A stretch of 20,721 nt of DNA from Botryllus schlosseri (Eukaryota > Chordata > Ascidiacea > Stolidobranchia > Styelidae), in the NCBI GenBank assembly GCA_000444245.1, contig ATSW01011484.1, forward strand, positions 1 to 20,721, written 5' to 3'. Below are positions 1 to 10,100 of the stretch, piece after piece (positions within the stretch are counted from its first letter, which is position 1; every line of letters begins with the position of its first letter). A program made the position numbers and the translations under genes. The notes beneath the pieces are model-generated. The model saw only the letters and a program-made list of their open reading frames with translations, was not told the origin of the DNA and searched no databases.

Positions 1-205
1 GCGCGCAGCGCGAAGAAAAATTTCGAATAGCATAAATCTGCTTGAAAATAATATTGTTTATTTTGATTTTAGAAAAACTTTTGAGCCTACTTCAAGCCTT
101 CAAAATTCAGGACATCTAGGCATATTTTAGAATTTCCTCCCGGATGCATTTTTGTCAGTGAAATTCCGAACATGTCCGAGAAATTCCGGACGTATGGCAA
201 CCCTA
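1..205. mobile_element. Right end of a hAT-like DNA transposon, truncated by the window edge
   Basis: The segment ends with CGTATGGCAACCCTA (191-205). This is nearly the same as the CGTATGGTAACCCTA end of the element at 8778-9098. It begins with a GC-rich palindromic motif, GCGCGCAGCGCG, followed by an A-rich run that recurs in other elements here. No coding sequence is visible. The left end and target duplication cannot be assessed. Confidence 0.5.
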
Positions 206-571
206 ATCTAGAGTGATGCCCATACTTCAAATTATGCAAATATCATTATTAACATCATTTTTTAAAATACACCTAATGGTCGTGCATGGAAATAATGGGG
301 GTATTTATCACCTGTTACATCATCTAAACATTAAAAATGAGAATAAAAATGTCCAGGATGTATGAGCATGACGATAATCGTCAGCCGTACGATTGGTTAT
401 TTCAAATAACATCATTGTGTTGTACGTGACAGGTATTTATAGGCTAGTAATACTCAGAATAAAATGCTATCCTGATTCCAATTAAGCATATCGGGCGAAA
501 ACCCATATCTTTATCCTAAGGCATTCGTTAAAAATTCCGGCATAATCCTGCAGGATTCTTGTGCTGTCTGC
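206..571. other. Upstream flank, no gene seen
   Basis: This stretch is A+T-rich, without a long open frame or recognisable element. It lies between a transposon end and a short MITE, 5' of the WWOX promoter. Confidence 0.5.
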
Positions 572-674
572 CAATGTTCCCCCTAAGCTGCGTGCGTGCG
601 CGGGCGCTCATTGCCGACAAAGTCTGCGCGTACAGAAAAATGTGTGCCGCGCACAAAAAAATTAGGGATAATCG
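572..674. mobile_element. Degraded MITE, CAATGTTCCC family
   Basis: It starts with CAATGTTCCCCCTAAGCTGC and ends in AATTAGGGATAATCG, an imperfect inverted match. It is related to the copies at 3545-3707 and 14187-14381 but lacks much of the centre. No convincing target duplication remains, suggesting an old copy. It lies about 300 bp upstream of the WWOX TATA box. Confidence 0.5.
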
Positions 675-981
675 GTAGACGAGTCAAATTGATGAACTTT
701 TTTTTATTCAACACCACACATTACCGGAAAAAATGTAGGTAAATCGGGAGTCCAGCCGTGTAAACCCTATGTTACGCACTCTTGACGGGAACATTGCTGT
801 CTGCTGCAATCCCTCTGACCCCGGTCTAGCACAACTGCAATGTCATGACCCCCGTCTCTGGTCTGCAAGATTTTATATTTGTAGCGAACCGTGACAGTTC
901 CGCTTCGCTGCTGATTGTTTTTGTTGGCGATTGCTTCACCTGTCTGCTGCTTGGTTTGATTAGGAGTCCTAAGCGAGTGCC

Positions 982-996
982 TTGCATCGAATGCAA
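982..996. promoter_or_regulatory. Dyad TTGCAT-CGA-ATGCAA upstream of the TATA box
   Basis: A perfect 6-bp inverted repeat with a 3-bp spacer ends 14 bp before the TATA box. ATGCAA is the core of octamer (POU) sites, so this could bind a homeodomain-type dimer. The role is inferred from position alone. Confidence 0.3.
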
Positions 997-1010
997 AATG
1001 AAATCGTACG

Positions 1011-1018
1011 TATAAAAG
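1011..1018 (+). promoter_or_regulatory. TATA box of WWOX
   Basis: TATAAAAG lies 46 bp before the WWOX ATG, so transcription would start near 1041-1045 and leave a 5' untranslated region of only about 20 nt. An inverted repeat TTGCAT-CGA-ATGCAA (982-996) lies just upstream and resembles paired octamer-type half-sites. The start site is inferred from TATA spacing. Confidence 0.6.
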
Positions 1019-1063
1019 TACGGCAAAGTGCAGAGTGTGGAACGGGTTTAGAGCGTCAAGAAA

Positions 1064-1164
1064 ATGTCTACATCTAATGACTTTTATGACACTGATAGCG
1101 ACGATGAGCTTCCGCATGGTTGGGAGGAAAGAGCAACTGAAGACGGATGGGTGTACTATGCTAG
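1064..1164 (+). CDS. WWOX: WWOX exon 1 (start codon, first part of WW1)
   Basis: The ATG at 1064 has A at -3 and opens a frame beginning [19 protein letters not shown]. The acidic run and LPHGWEER match the WWOX N-terminus. The exon ends at 1164 before GTACGG and leaves two bases (AG) of a split codon. Residues Y31-Y32 correspond to human Y33-Y34, the first of which is a known phosphorylation site in the human protein. Confidence 0.93.
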
Positions 1165-4100
1165 GTACGGTAATGATTTAGTGTCCAAATCTCTAGCATG
1201 TTAGCTTATGAAAAATCGATCAGCTGTCATAAAACAGCATATCGTATGAAAGTATACGGTATCACTAACTCTGAAGCCTATTCTGAAAATTACCACGTCA
1301 TTCGCTGTACACTTACACTCGCAGATCAGATGCAGAGAGACTGGTTTTCTTATGAATGCCGACCGGCCATGTACTTGATAGCAGTGTTGTAAAATCTGAA
1401 GGGTATTTGCCTACTAGACTCAAGTAGCTTACTTGATTGGAGTCCTCATCTAGTCAAATCATTATTCTTGATTTCATTACCGGCAATCCCACTACTATAT
1501 TATTTGAGAATCAAAACAATCTTCTTGATCTTCTGTGCAGTGTGCATGTGCACTGCACGTAAAGCTATCCAAGTATCCATAATTGTAATATTTCTGATTA
1601 TCCTCACCATGGACGGCTATGACTGTTGCGCATCCATGGATTCGCAGCACTAAAGCGGTACAGCAGTTACTTTATTAGTGTATAAGTTATGATAAATACT
1701 GCTACCAGGAATAGTGTTGTATTATAGAATTGGTTGCAGGTGCAAGTGAATGTCTTGTCCAGTTGAAACTTGCCGTTTTTTCTGTGGCAGTAATGTATGA
1801 GTGGTTTGAAAGATTGCACCCACTTCTGTAGGCTACTGACTTTGTCACAAGTACCCCGTCACTCACCATCCTCATGCTGCACCACTAGCATGCATTACAA
1901 CTCTAGTGAACTGATCTTATAATACATGCTTAGTTTCGGGTTCTTGTTGCTTCTGTAAGAGATTTGGATGGCTCATTATANTCTCAGCTTTCTATCTGTT
2001 TAGTCATATTCTGAAGAGAACACAGTGGGAGAATCCCAAAACTGGAAAACGCCGAAGAGTAGCAGGAGGTAGAGTATCCAGAACATTAACGATGCATGCT
2101 TGTCCGTCAGTTTTAAATTATAGCTTTGGTTGAGATATTTCAAACTACAGATTTCATCAATTTTAGTTTGCTTTTAGAATTGCCTTACGGATGGGAACGT
2201 AAAGTTGATGAGGAGCAGCGGATATTCTATGTTGAGTAAGTTCTATATGTAATCTTGGCATTGATAAAAATATATTCTAGTCACTTCATGATTGTGATGA
2301 ATGGTGCCATCATAAATAAGGTACCTGTACGCAACATGGCATGTTGGTAGATACAACTTGGTGGTTTCCTTTTCTGTTGTCATGAGATGAAGATAACTTG
2401 TTATTGCTAAACTTTTTATCCGGGATATTTTATAATACGCATTCATGCTAAATTAGTATGCAGTCAATGTCATCAGATACAGTAGCTACCCAACCCATGT
2501 ACAGTAAGTTGAAGACCGAAGCTCTGCATTGAAGTTCAATATAGTGTTGGTCACAGATGCAGTTCAATTTTTTGTGGGGTCGTATGGGGAAGCCAAATTA
2601 ATCACATATTATTTGTCGCTCAGATGAACACTCGATGGCACATATCGGAGCAAAGTCAAAAATATCATTTCTTGAACAGACCATATAAACTGAAGTGCAT
2701 AAGTATGGTTCGGAAATTCCATTCAAAATATCAAAAGTGTTCTAATATGTTACTGAACATTATACAACATACTCAATGAATCGAGTTTGGATGAAAAATA
2801 ATGTAAATGCAAAGAATTATCATTTCCAGTCAGTCCATCCACCAATGCCATACCTGAGAGTTTGATTTCTTGACGTAAATATGTATTGCATAATTATATA
2901 CCGCATAACATGCAGTATAGGCTACAATAATACTGCATTTTGGGCTGCATCGATACTGTTTTTGCGATCGCCTTTACAAAACATCCATTTTTTCCCCAGT
3001 CATATCAACAAAAGAACCACCTACACTGATCCGCGACTAGCTTTTTCCTACGATGTTGGCGAAAAAGACAGATACAACTTCCGCCAAAGGTTCGATAGCA
3101 GTAGCACGACAGATCAAGTTCTGGAAGGACGAGACTTGTCCGGAAAAGTGGCCATTGTCACAGGGGGAAACTCTGGCCTTGGTGAGTTTGGAAACTTGAT
3201 ATGTGTCGTATGTTTATCGTGGATCTACATATTATGATTTATTAAATGATGCTAATGAGTCATATCAAACGCGAGAGTGGTGAGAGGATCAACGCTTGCA
3301 ATAGGTTGGCAGTATTGATGCCATAAACACTGGCTCATGGCCTTGATATTTCATATCAGATTACTCTTAAAGGGTAGGGTATTTAGACCGGTGGCATAAG
3401 ATGTAAACAACGCGGCAAAACCGCGGCCCACACATAGGCTTCCTAGTAGTTGCAAATCCAATCATCTCAGGAATCCACATGATTGTAACAGCCGCACCCC
3501 ACACTTCACAATTGAAGGGGCCCAAGCCTCGAAGTAGCCACCGGCAATGTTCCCTCTAAGCTGCGCCAATGTGCAGTGATGACACGGCCTCTGCACGCAA
3601 AAAATCCGAAGTGATGACCTTTTTTTCAGTTGCGCACTGTTGTCCTAGGGACCGCTCAGTGAGTCGGTGAGTGCGCGCAGACTCGTCAAAAATTAGAGAG
3701 AATATTGGCCACAAGACTATGTCACAAATATGCATAAAGTCGAATGTGTTTTTGTGTATATGTCACGGTTATTGTGGTGAGGTATTGATGAAATGATAAC
3801 TAGAAGGTAGTGTGATCTGGGGTAGGGGGCAAAACCCCCATAAATTTGGTAGAATACTTTATGGGGGCCAGGACGAGTATTCAATTCGATACAGCTCAAT
3901 ATCAGACTACGCTATGGAATAGAAATTTAAAAAAATGCGAAGGAAAGTTTTTATCTGCATATTTTAGTATTTTCGTTTCTCTTATTAGCCCAGTTGAGAT
4001 CGGATCAAAACTTATCACACTACAATCTAAATTAGAAACCCATTTCGCTAGCCGCATATCATAAACAATTAACACCTTGCGGGTTACACAACTATTCCCG

Positions 4101-7100
4101 GTAGCGACGTTTGCCCCGTGGCTGCAGGCTGCGCACCTCTGATTTAAACCTGCAATAATCATTGCAGGCCCTAACTGTATACACTTCACAGTAGAAATCC
4201 ACTGAAGAAGCTCATCCAAGTGCATATCACAGGAGCTGTGCTTCAAGAAGTTATGGATTTGGCGAGTCCGGAAATTTTTCAGTAACTAACCTCAGATTCA
4301 TCTTTCGTGAATATAGTGTACCCGAATCAGAATCAGTGGCATATCTACTAGCGGATTGCTTTACTGATCGAGGGGTGACATTTCTCCTCTACAACTATTT
4401 ACCTCTCAAGACTCAGCATGGAGCTGTTATGGTCATGATAATACTTCTAGCGAGAAGTTATGACAGGATGCAAGTTGCTCGTTTGTAGTTCTACTTGTAA
4501 CCTGTACCTGAGAGACGAGCTGATTTAATATGTTCGAGTATGAATAGAGTTTGAATCCAAAATTAATTTCGTGTAATGTCCGAACCGAGTCTAAATCCAG
4601 TAATGACTGAAATTTGCTTGCAAGTCGCATGAAAATTGAAAATAAGAAATGCATTGTCAAATCCAGCTTTAGAATCGTGAATCCATTTCCGGTACAAATC
4701 TTCAATCCCGTTTTTTTTCATATCAAAATCCATGCTCATGCTCATATCTGCTTACCTTCCACCCTGGTAGCTATGTGTATTTAATTGACCACATCTGTCA
4801 CTAAAGAGCTAAAATCGAGGTTGTCAGCTGGTGTATCACTCCGAATTTGCCAAGGCAGTTTTAATCCTGTTCCAATGCATATATTGATTTTGAGTAGAGT
4901 GGGTCAGTGACCAAGTACTTCTACTTTTTCGGAACACTCAAGTACGTTTTGTCTACTTGTACTACTTACTCAAGTGATTGTGTTTTTTCACTTTGTGGTA
5001 TTTATCCATCCACCCTTCGTGATGGAAATTGTCCAGAACTAGGTCACAGTAACTAAATGTATTTGAAAATTGCACCATTTGTTGATGCATTTGTCATTTT
5101 GAGTTTTTGTCGCTACTATGCATTTTGCTATACCATATATAGCCAGCTCAGGCTTACTGCTGAAAGTATATGAATCTGCGACCAATTCTGCTTTCGGAGA
5201 ATACTTCTTGAGGACTTTTTATGTCTTCATTTTCATCTACCATTTGAAGTAGATTTGGTATGTTTTGGAAATAGCTCCTGTTTATACTTGAGTAGAAATT
5301 GGCGGCGTCACTACTAGTACTGGCATTTACGCTGGCTTTTTAACCACGTCTGTAGGAGTCGTATGTTGGTAGACTAATTCATCGACGCCGAGTGGTATAC
5401 ATCTAACTATCTCTGCAATATTTCAAGGACTGGAAACAGCTAGGTCTATGGCTCACCACGGCACAAGAGTCATCATTGCATGCCGAGATATGAAGAAAGG
5501 CAATGCAGCCGTAAAGTTTATCCGAAATAACCGGGCAAGTCATTCATTTTTATGCGCTTGTGCCTGAGTATGTCTGATTTTTATCAAGACCTCAGTATTC
5601 ATCAATATTATGGAGGGTTTCATTGATCATAAATGTTAAATCCTCTGTATACTACCTTAGACAGTGTTCGTATTCTTCTGTGGAGTATTTCTAATGGCTG
5701 ATTCTAGTTTATTACACTATTGGCTATTTCGACCTGCAAGGTATCAACAATGCAGTTTTGCGAATTTTCAAAATACCATATGGAACATGCGATTCTATAG
5801 GCACGGTTTGGTGGTGATGGTGTAGATCAGTGGTTCCCAACCTTTTTCGCTGGCAGGGCCAAATTTAGAATTTCCGAGTACGGTAGGGGCCGCACGTATA
5901 CCGGGGCAATGAAAGGAGCCCAAAATAGTCATCAAAATAGGAAAATTGCCATTGTTTCGATCATTCGCTTGACGCCATTCGCCATTGTGTTGCCGCGCTC
6001 CCGTTATTCAGAACAATCAACCTCTGGTGGCTATTTCGGAGTAGTTTTATTGCCCTGGCGAGGTTTCAACTCGTATTTTTGGAATCACCGCGACACTTGC
6101 TTTTGACAAACACCGACATATCAAATTATTCGGACGCTTGGGTCGCGAGCAATAGGACTACCAATTATGCTGCTTTTTGCCGGCTAAACAGTACGCATCT
6201 CGGCATATTCCATCGTGAGTCACTTGTTGCACATCTATCCGTAAATTAGTTACCAATACCCAGGGCCGTAACAGCACTTCGTCAGGCCCCCATAGGGTGA
6301 TAAACCGAACTTTGAAGCCCTCAAAACCCCCTCAGGCTAGACGGCTGTTAACCGCTATTTATCATCTAAGTCGGGTGTCCGTTTTAGGCAGCTTCTCTCG
6401 ACTAATCGCGCCAAGCGCGAAAAAATTCTCTAATTCATGATTGAATCGGTCAATATAATCGGGAATTGCATAAATATTCGTATCTATTTTTATCCTCTCT
6501 CTGCCCAGGTAATCAGATTGACCGGTTGAGCCGAGTGAGCTGTGTTTGAGAAGGTAGGACCACCCAATAATAATTAAACATCTTCGAGCGGATGCCCGTT
6601 GGCAGGAACGAAACAACACTTCGTCAGGCCCCCCAAAACACTTAGGTCTTGAGCTCCCATAGGGTGATAAACCGACCCCCCATCCTGTTGTTCGTTTCTG
6701 CCACGATATCAGGATTACCGCTTAGTGAGCCAGCGTGAAGCGCGAAAATCTTCGATAATTCAAAATAAAATAGGTCAATAAGATCGGGTATTGCATATAT
6801 ATTGCTATCAATTACTTGTCCTCTGTGCTCACGTAATCAGATTTACCGGTAGAGCTGAGTGAGGTGTCTTGGAAACTGTAGGCCCCCTAAATAATAATAA
6901 ACATATTCGGACGGGCGGACCCGTTGGTACGACTTCGTTACATGATGTTATTTCGTGACCTCCAGTCTGCTATATCAAAAAAATATAGAATCGCCCAAAC
7001 GTACCAAACTAAAAGTTGCACACGATTTCAAATTGGTAGTTCTTCACTGGCATATAATTCTTCATTGCGGGATGGTAGCCTATTTGTCTCGTGAGTTTCG

Positions 7101-10100
7101 GATTGCCAAGACAGGGTCATTCGGCGCCAGTCATTTAGGCCCCTATGGTCAATTATACCTATATATATTTTGTATATACATGACAAAGTTTTCAGTCAGC
7201 GTAAGAGCAGTCCTTTTCGGCCAAGGTTTTCTCGCTGCCGATCGTTCTGGCACACTTCTTGGAGTCGCATGTTACATTGCCTAAAACTTTATATGTCTTC
7301 GTGCGTCGTGGCGCGGTAATGGCCAGCGCCGATATGCCCACTTCTATCTTGCGGATATTATCTTGGCGGAAGAATACCCAATAATAAAGGCAGTTGGAAA
7401 CTTGAAATCGCGCGCAGCGCGAAAAAAAATTGGAACAGTTGCAGAAAATTTCATAAAATATACTCTATAATTGATGCTAATTCACTAAATAAGTTTGGGC
7501 CCCCTTCGAGCTTGCTCCCCCCAATTGGGGGCTTGGGGTGCGGCAGTTACGGTACTGTCAATACCTATATCTATAGGTACTGCTCGTTCAACTGGAAAGT
7601 TAGGGCACATTGCATTGAAACTGCAGTGACGTAACGTTAGCAGTCTACTCACAACTTTCCTGCAATCCTAATTGAAAACTCCAGATTTTCTCAATATTTT
7701 TGTGAGGGCCGCACGAAGGCTAGCTGAGGGCCGCATGCGGCCCTCGGGGCCGCGGTTGGGAATCACTGGTGTAGATTATGTCACGTTTCTGCAGGAAGAT
7801 GCCAAAGTGGAGGCCCTACCGATTGATTTGGCGTCCCTACGAAGCATAGAGAAATTCGCCGAGGAGTTCCTGGCACTAGAATTGTAAGTGATATATTAGC
7901 TAACTTGCCGACTTCAATACATTTTTATCACTTCAAGTTTCGTAGGTAACTGTGTTGCTATGGAAGAATATCGAACTGTCATGCTCATGGAAAAGGGAAC
8001 GTAGGGCTATGGAGATCACACAGAGAACAAAATTGTCGAAGGCGCGTTCAACGTAAAAGTGCATTTATAAATGGCAGAAATTGTCTTGTAGCAGTTTCGA
8101 AAACAGAGATTGCTCTTGCTGTGTCGATAAAATGTCTGATCTTGTGCATAGACAACGTCCGGACAGTGACTTGATAGCCGCTTTTGGCCTGTGATGTAAT
8201 GACAAATTATTTCTTTACCAAGCCAAGTTAGATTGCGGCTCTTCATGACTTCTGATCTTTTTCTGCGGGCTAAATCTTTCTCCCAGCAACGATGTCAGCG
8301 TTATGTATCTCGAATCTTCCATCCAGTTCTTTTCCGACGGCGGCAATCTTTGCCCTCTACCCCGAAGCGGCGCGAGATCGCTTCTACCAGGCGGCCTGGA
8401 GTCATTTGTTTTTGGCGATTGGTAAGCCCCTCGCTGGGCGTACTGAGGTTGGTTGCGCAAAGGTGGCAGGTTATCTGCGTTCCTCGGGGATGCTGCTTTG
8501 TTGCGCTTTTTCTAGGAACATCAGATGTTAAAGTTACAGGAACAGTGTAGGTAGATAGAAGGTTTATTTAGCACTGATATTGTATAAAATCTTAATAAAA
8601 TACATAGACAATCGCATTAGTAGTCTCTCGGAGTTCAGTGCCTATAACCGACGCAACGAAGATGCCGTTTATGACGCCGGAGCTTGAGGAAAACAGCGAC
8701 ATTGAAGTCCCTGATGTCACTGATTACTATAGAAAGGAATGTGACACTGAAGGACTAATAAAACGTCTGCTATTAGGTAGGGTTACCATATTTTGGAATT
8801 CTAAAAAGAGGATACTTTTTCAGACTTGCAAAACCGGAGGAGAATTCTCAAAAAACGGTATATTTTTCCCACTTTGTGGTCGGTTGACTAAAAACTAAAA
8901 GGTCAACTTTCCCCCCAGCTCCCGAAATACCCGCCGGATCTTCACTCCGGTGCTGATTTACGGCATATCAGTCCAATTTTGAAGTAAATATGACCTAAAT
9001 TCTCAAAAAAGAGGACAAAAGGACGTCCTCCGAGGACACTTTCAAAAAAGTCAAAAAAGAGGACAAATCCTCTTGAAAGAGGACGTATGGTAACCCTAGT
9101 ATTAGGACGATTAGCATTTGGCAAATTTCCAAGCGTCACTGGTATGGTATGATCAGGGGTTTCTGTCCATCACTCTGTGATACACCATCGAGCTGTGTGT
9201 TAAATATATTTACCTTAGATAGTCTTGTAATGAAGATCTTGGAAGACCCGCTGTCACTGTCGCTACTCTCGGATTTCGACGCCTTCCGAAACGTAACTTG
9301 CGGGAGAATTTGGATCTTTCGCGACGGCCCAGGTCTGTCGTTTGAAGAAAATAACGCGAAGTGAGGTCTTCGCATGGTCTACCGGACTTTAAAATGCCGA
9401 TAAGACCCAGGCCACTATGCTGTGTGGTAGTTACGGAGATATTACGAAATGACACCCTTCAAGCATGAGGGTAAGCTGTCAGCAATACATGGTTTATATG
9501 TCAGACTGTGTGAGATGATATTATATGTATCAAGCTTCAATGGCGCCAACGCATGCCTACCTTGAAGGTTGAATGCCTTTGAGTGTATTGATGGCAGCTT
9601 GATAGGGATAGTCGGCGCTGTGGTAGAGCTGACCAAATTTGAATGTTAGATCCGGCATCTTGTCGGGGTCGAACTGAAACCGAGCGATTGATGAACTGAA
9701 TGAGATGGACGAGGAGGTGGACTGAATTCGTTTTTCACCTTTTTTGTGACTCTTTCGTCTAGCCTTGTCCATTCCGATTGCTTGGATTCAAGCTGCTGGA
9801 TGAAGGTTTCCTTCTTTCTCTTGATATTCCTCTCGATAAGTTTATGTCTGTTATGCAGGATATGTAGCTTCTTCTCCAGTAGTCTTTGATGGCTCACATT
9901 GTCGTATAATATCACCTGTACGGGGAATTGGTACACAAATGATTTCTTGGTCAGGGATCATTTTAAATGTCAATGGGCCACCGCCACACCCGTAATGGAA
10001 TATAATGTCCAGTCTACTCTTGCAAAATGTTTCTTTATCATGACTGTAGTGTTCTTTGGTGAAGGTAGGATATACATGACTAGCATCTGTGTTCAACTAT

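Larger units (their letters stand above)
3182..5427 (+). other. WWOX intron 4
   Basis: GT-AG intron of 2246 nt. It contains a MITE (3545-3707), a G/C-run hairpin cluster (3825-3867) and a decayed AAGTA-type hAT fragment (about 4906-5329). The rest has only short frames without coding character. Confidence 0.85.
5535..7794 (+). other. WWOX intron 5 (GC-AG)
   Basis: This intron starts GCAAGT rather than GTAAGT and ends ctgcag. Phase and exon length both demand the GC site. GC donors with otherwise perfect consensus are a known minor class of introns processed by the major (U2) spliceosome. Most of its length is a single hAT insertion. Confidence 0.88.

Noticed and set aside
767-1117. 116-codon minus-strand frame across the WWOX promoter and exon 1
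   Set aside because: It runs antisense through exon 1 and the TATA box, has no splice or promoter support, and its composition looks random.
7672-7794. Upstream extension of the exon 6 frame into the transposon
   Set aside because: The frame is open by chance; the ctgcag acceptor and WWOX alignment place the exon start at 7795.
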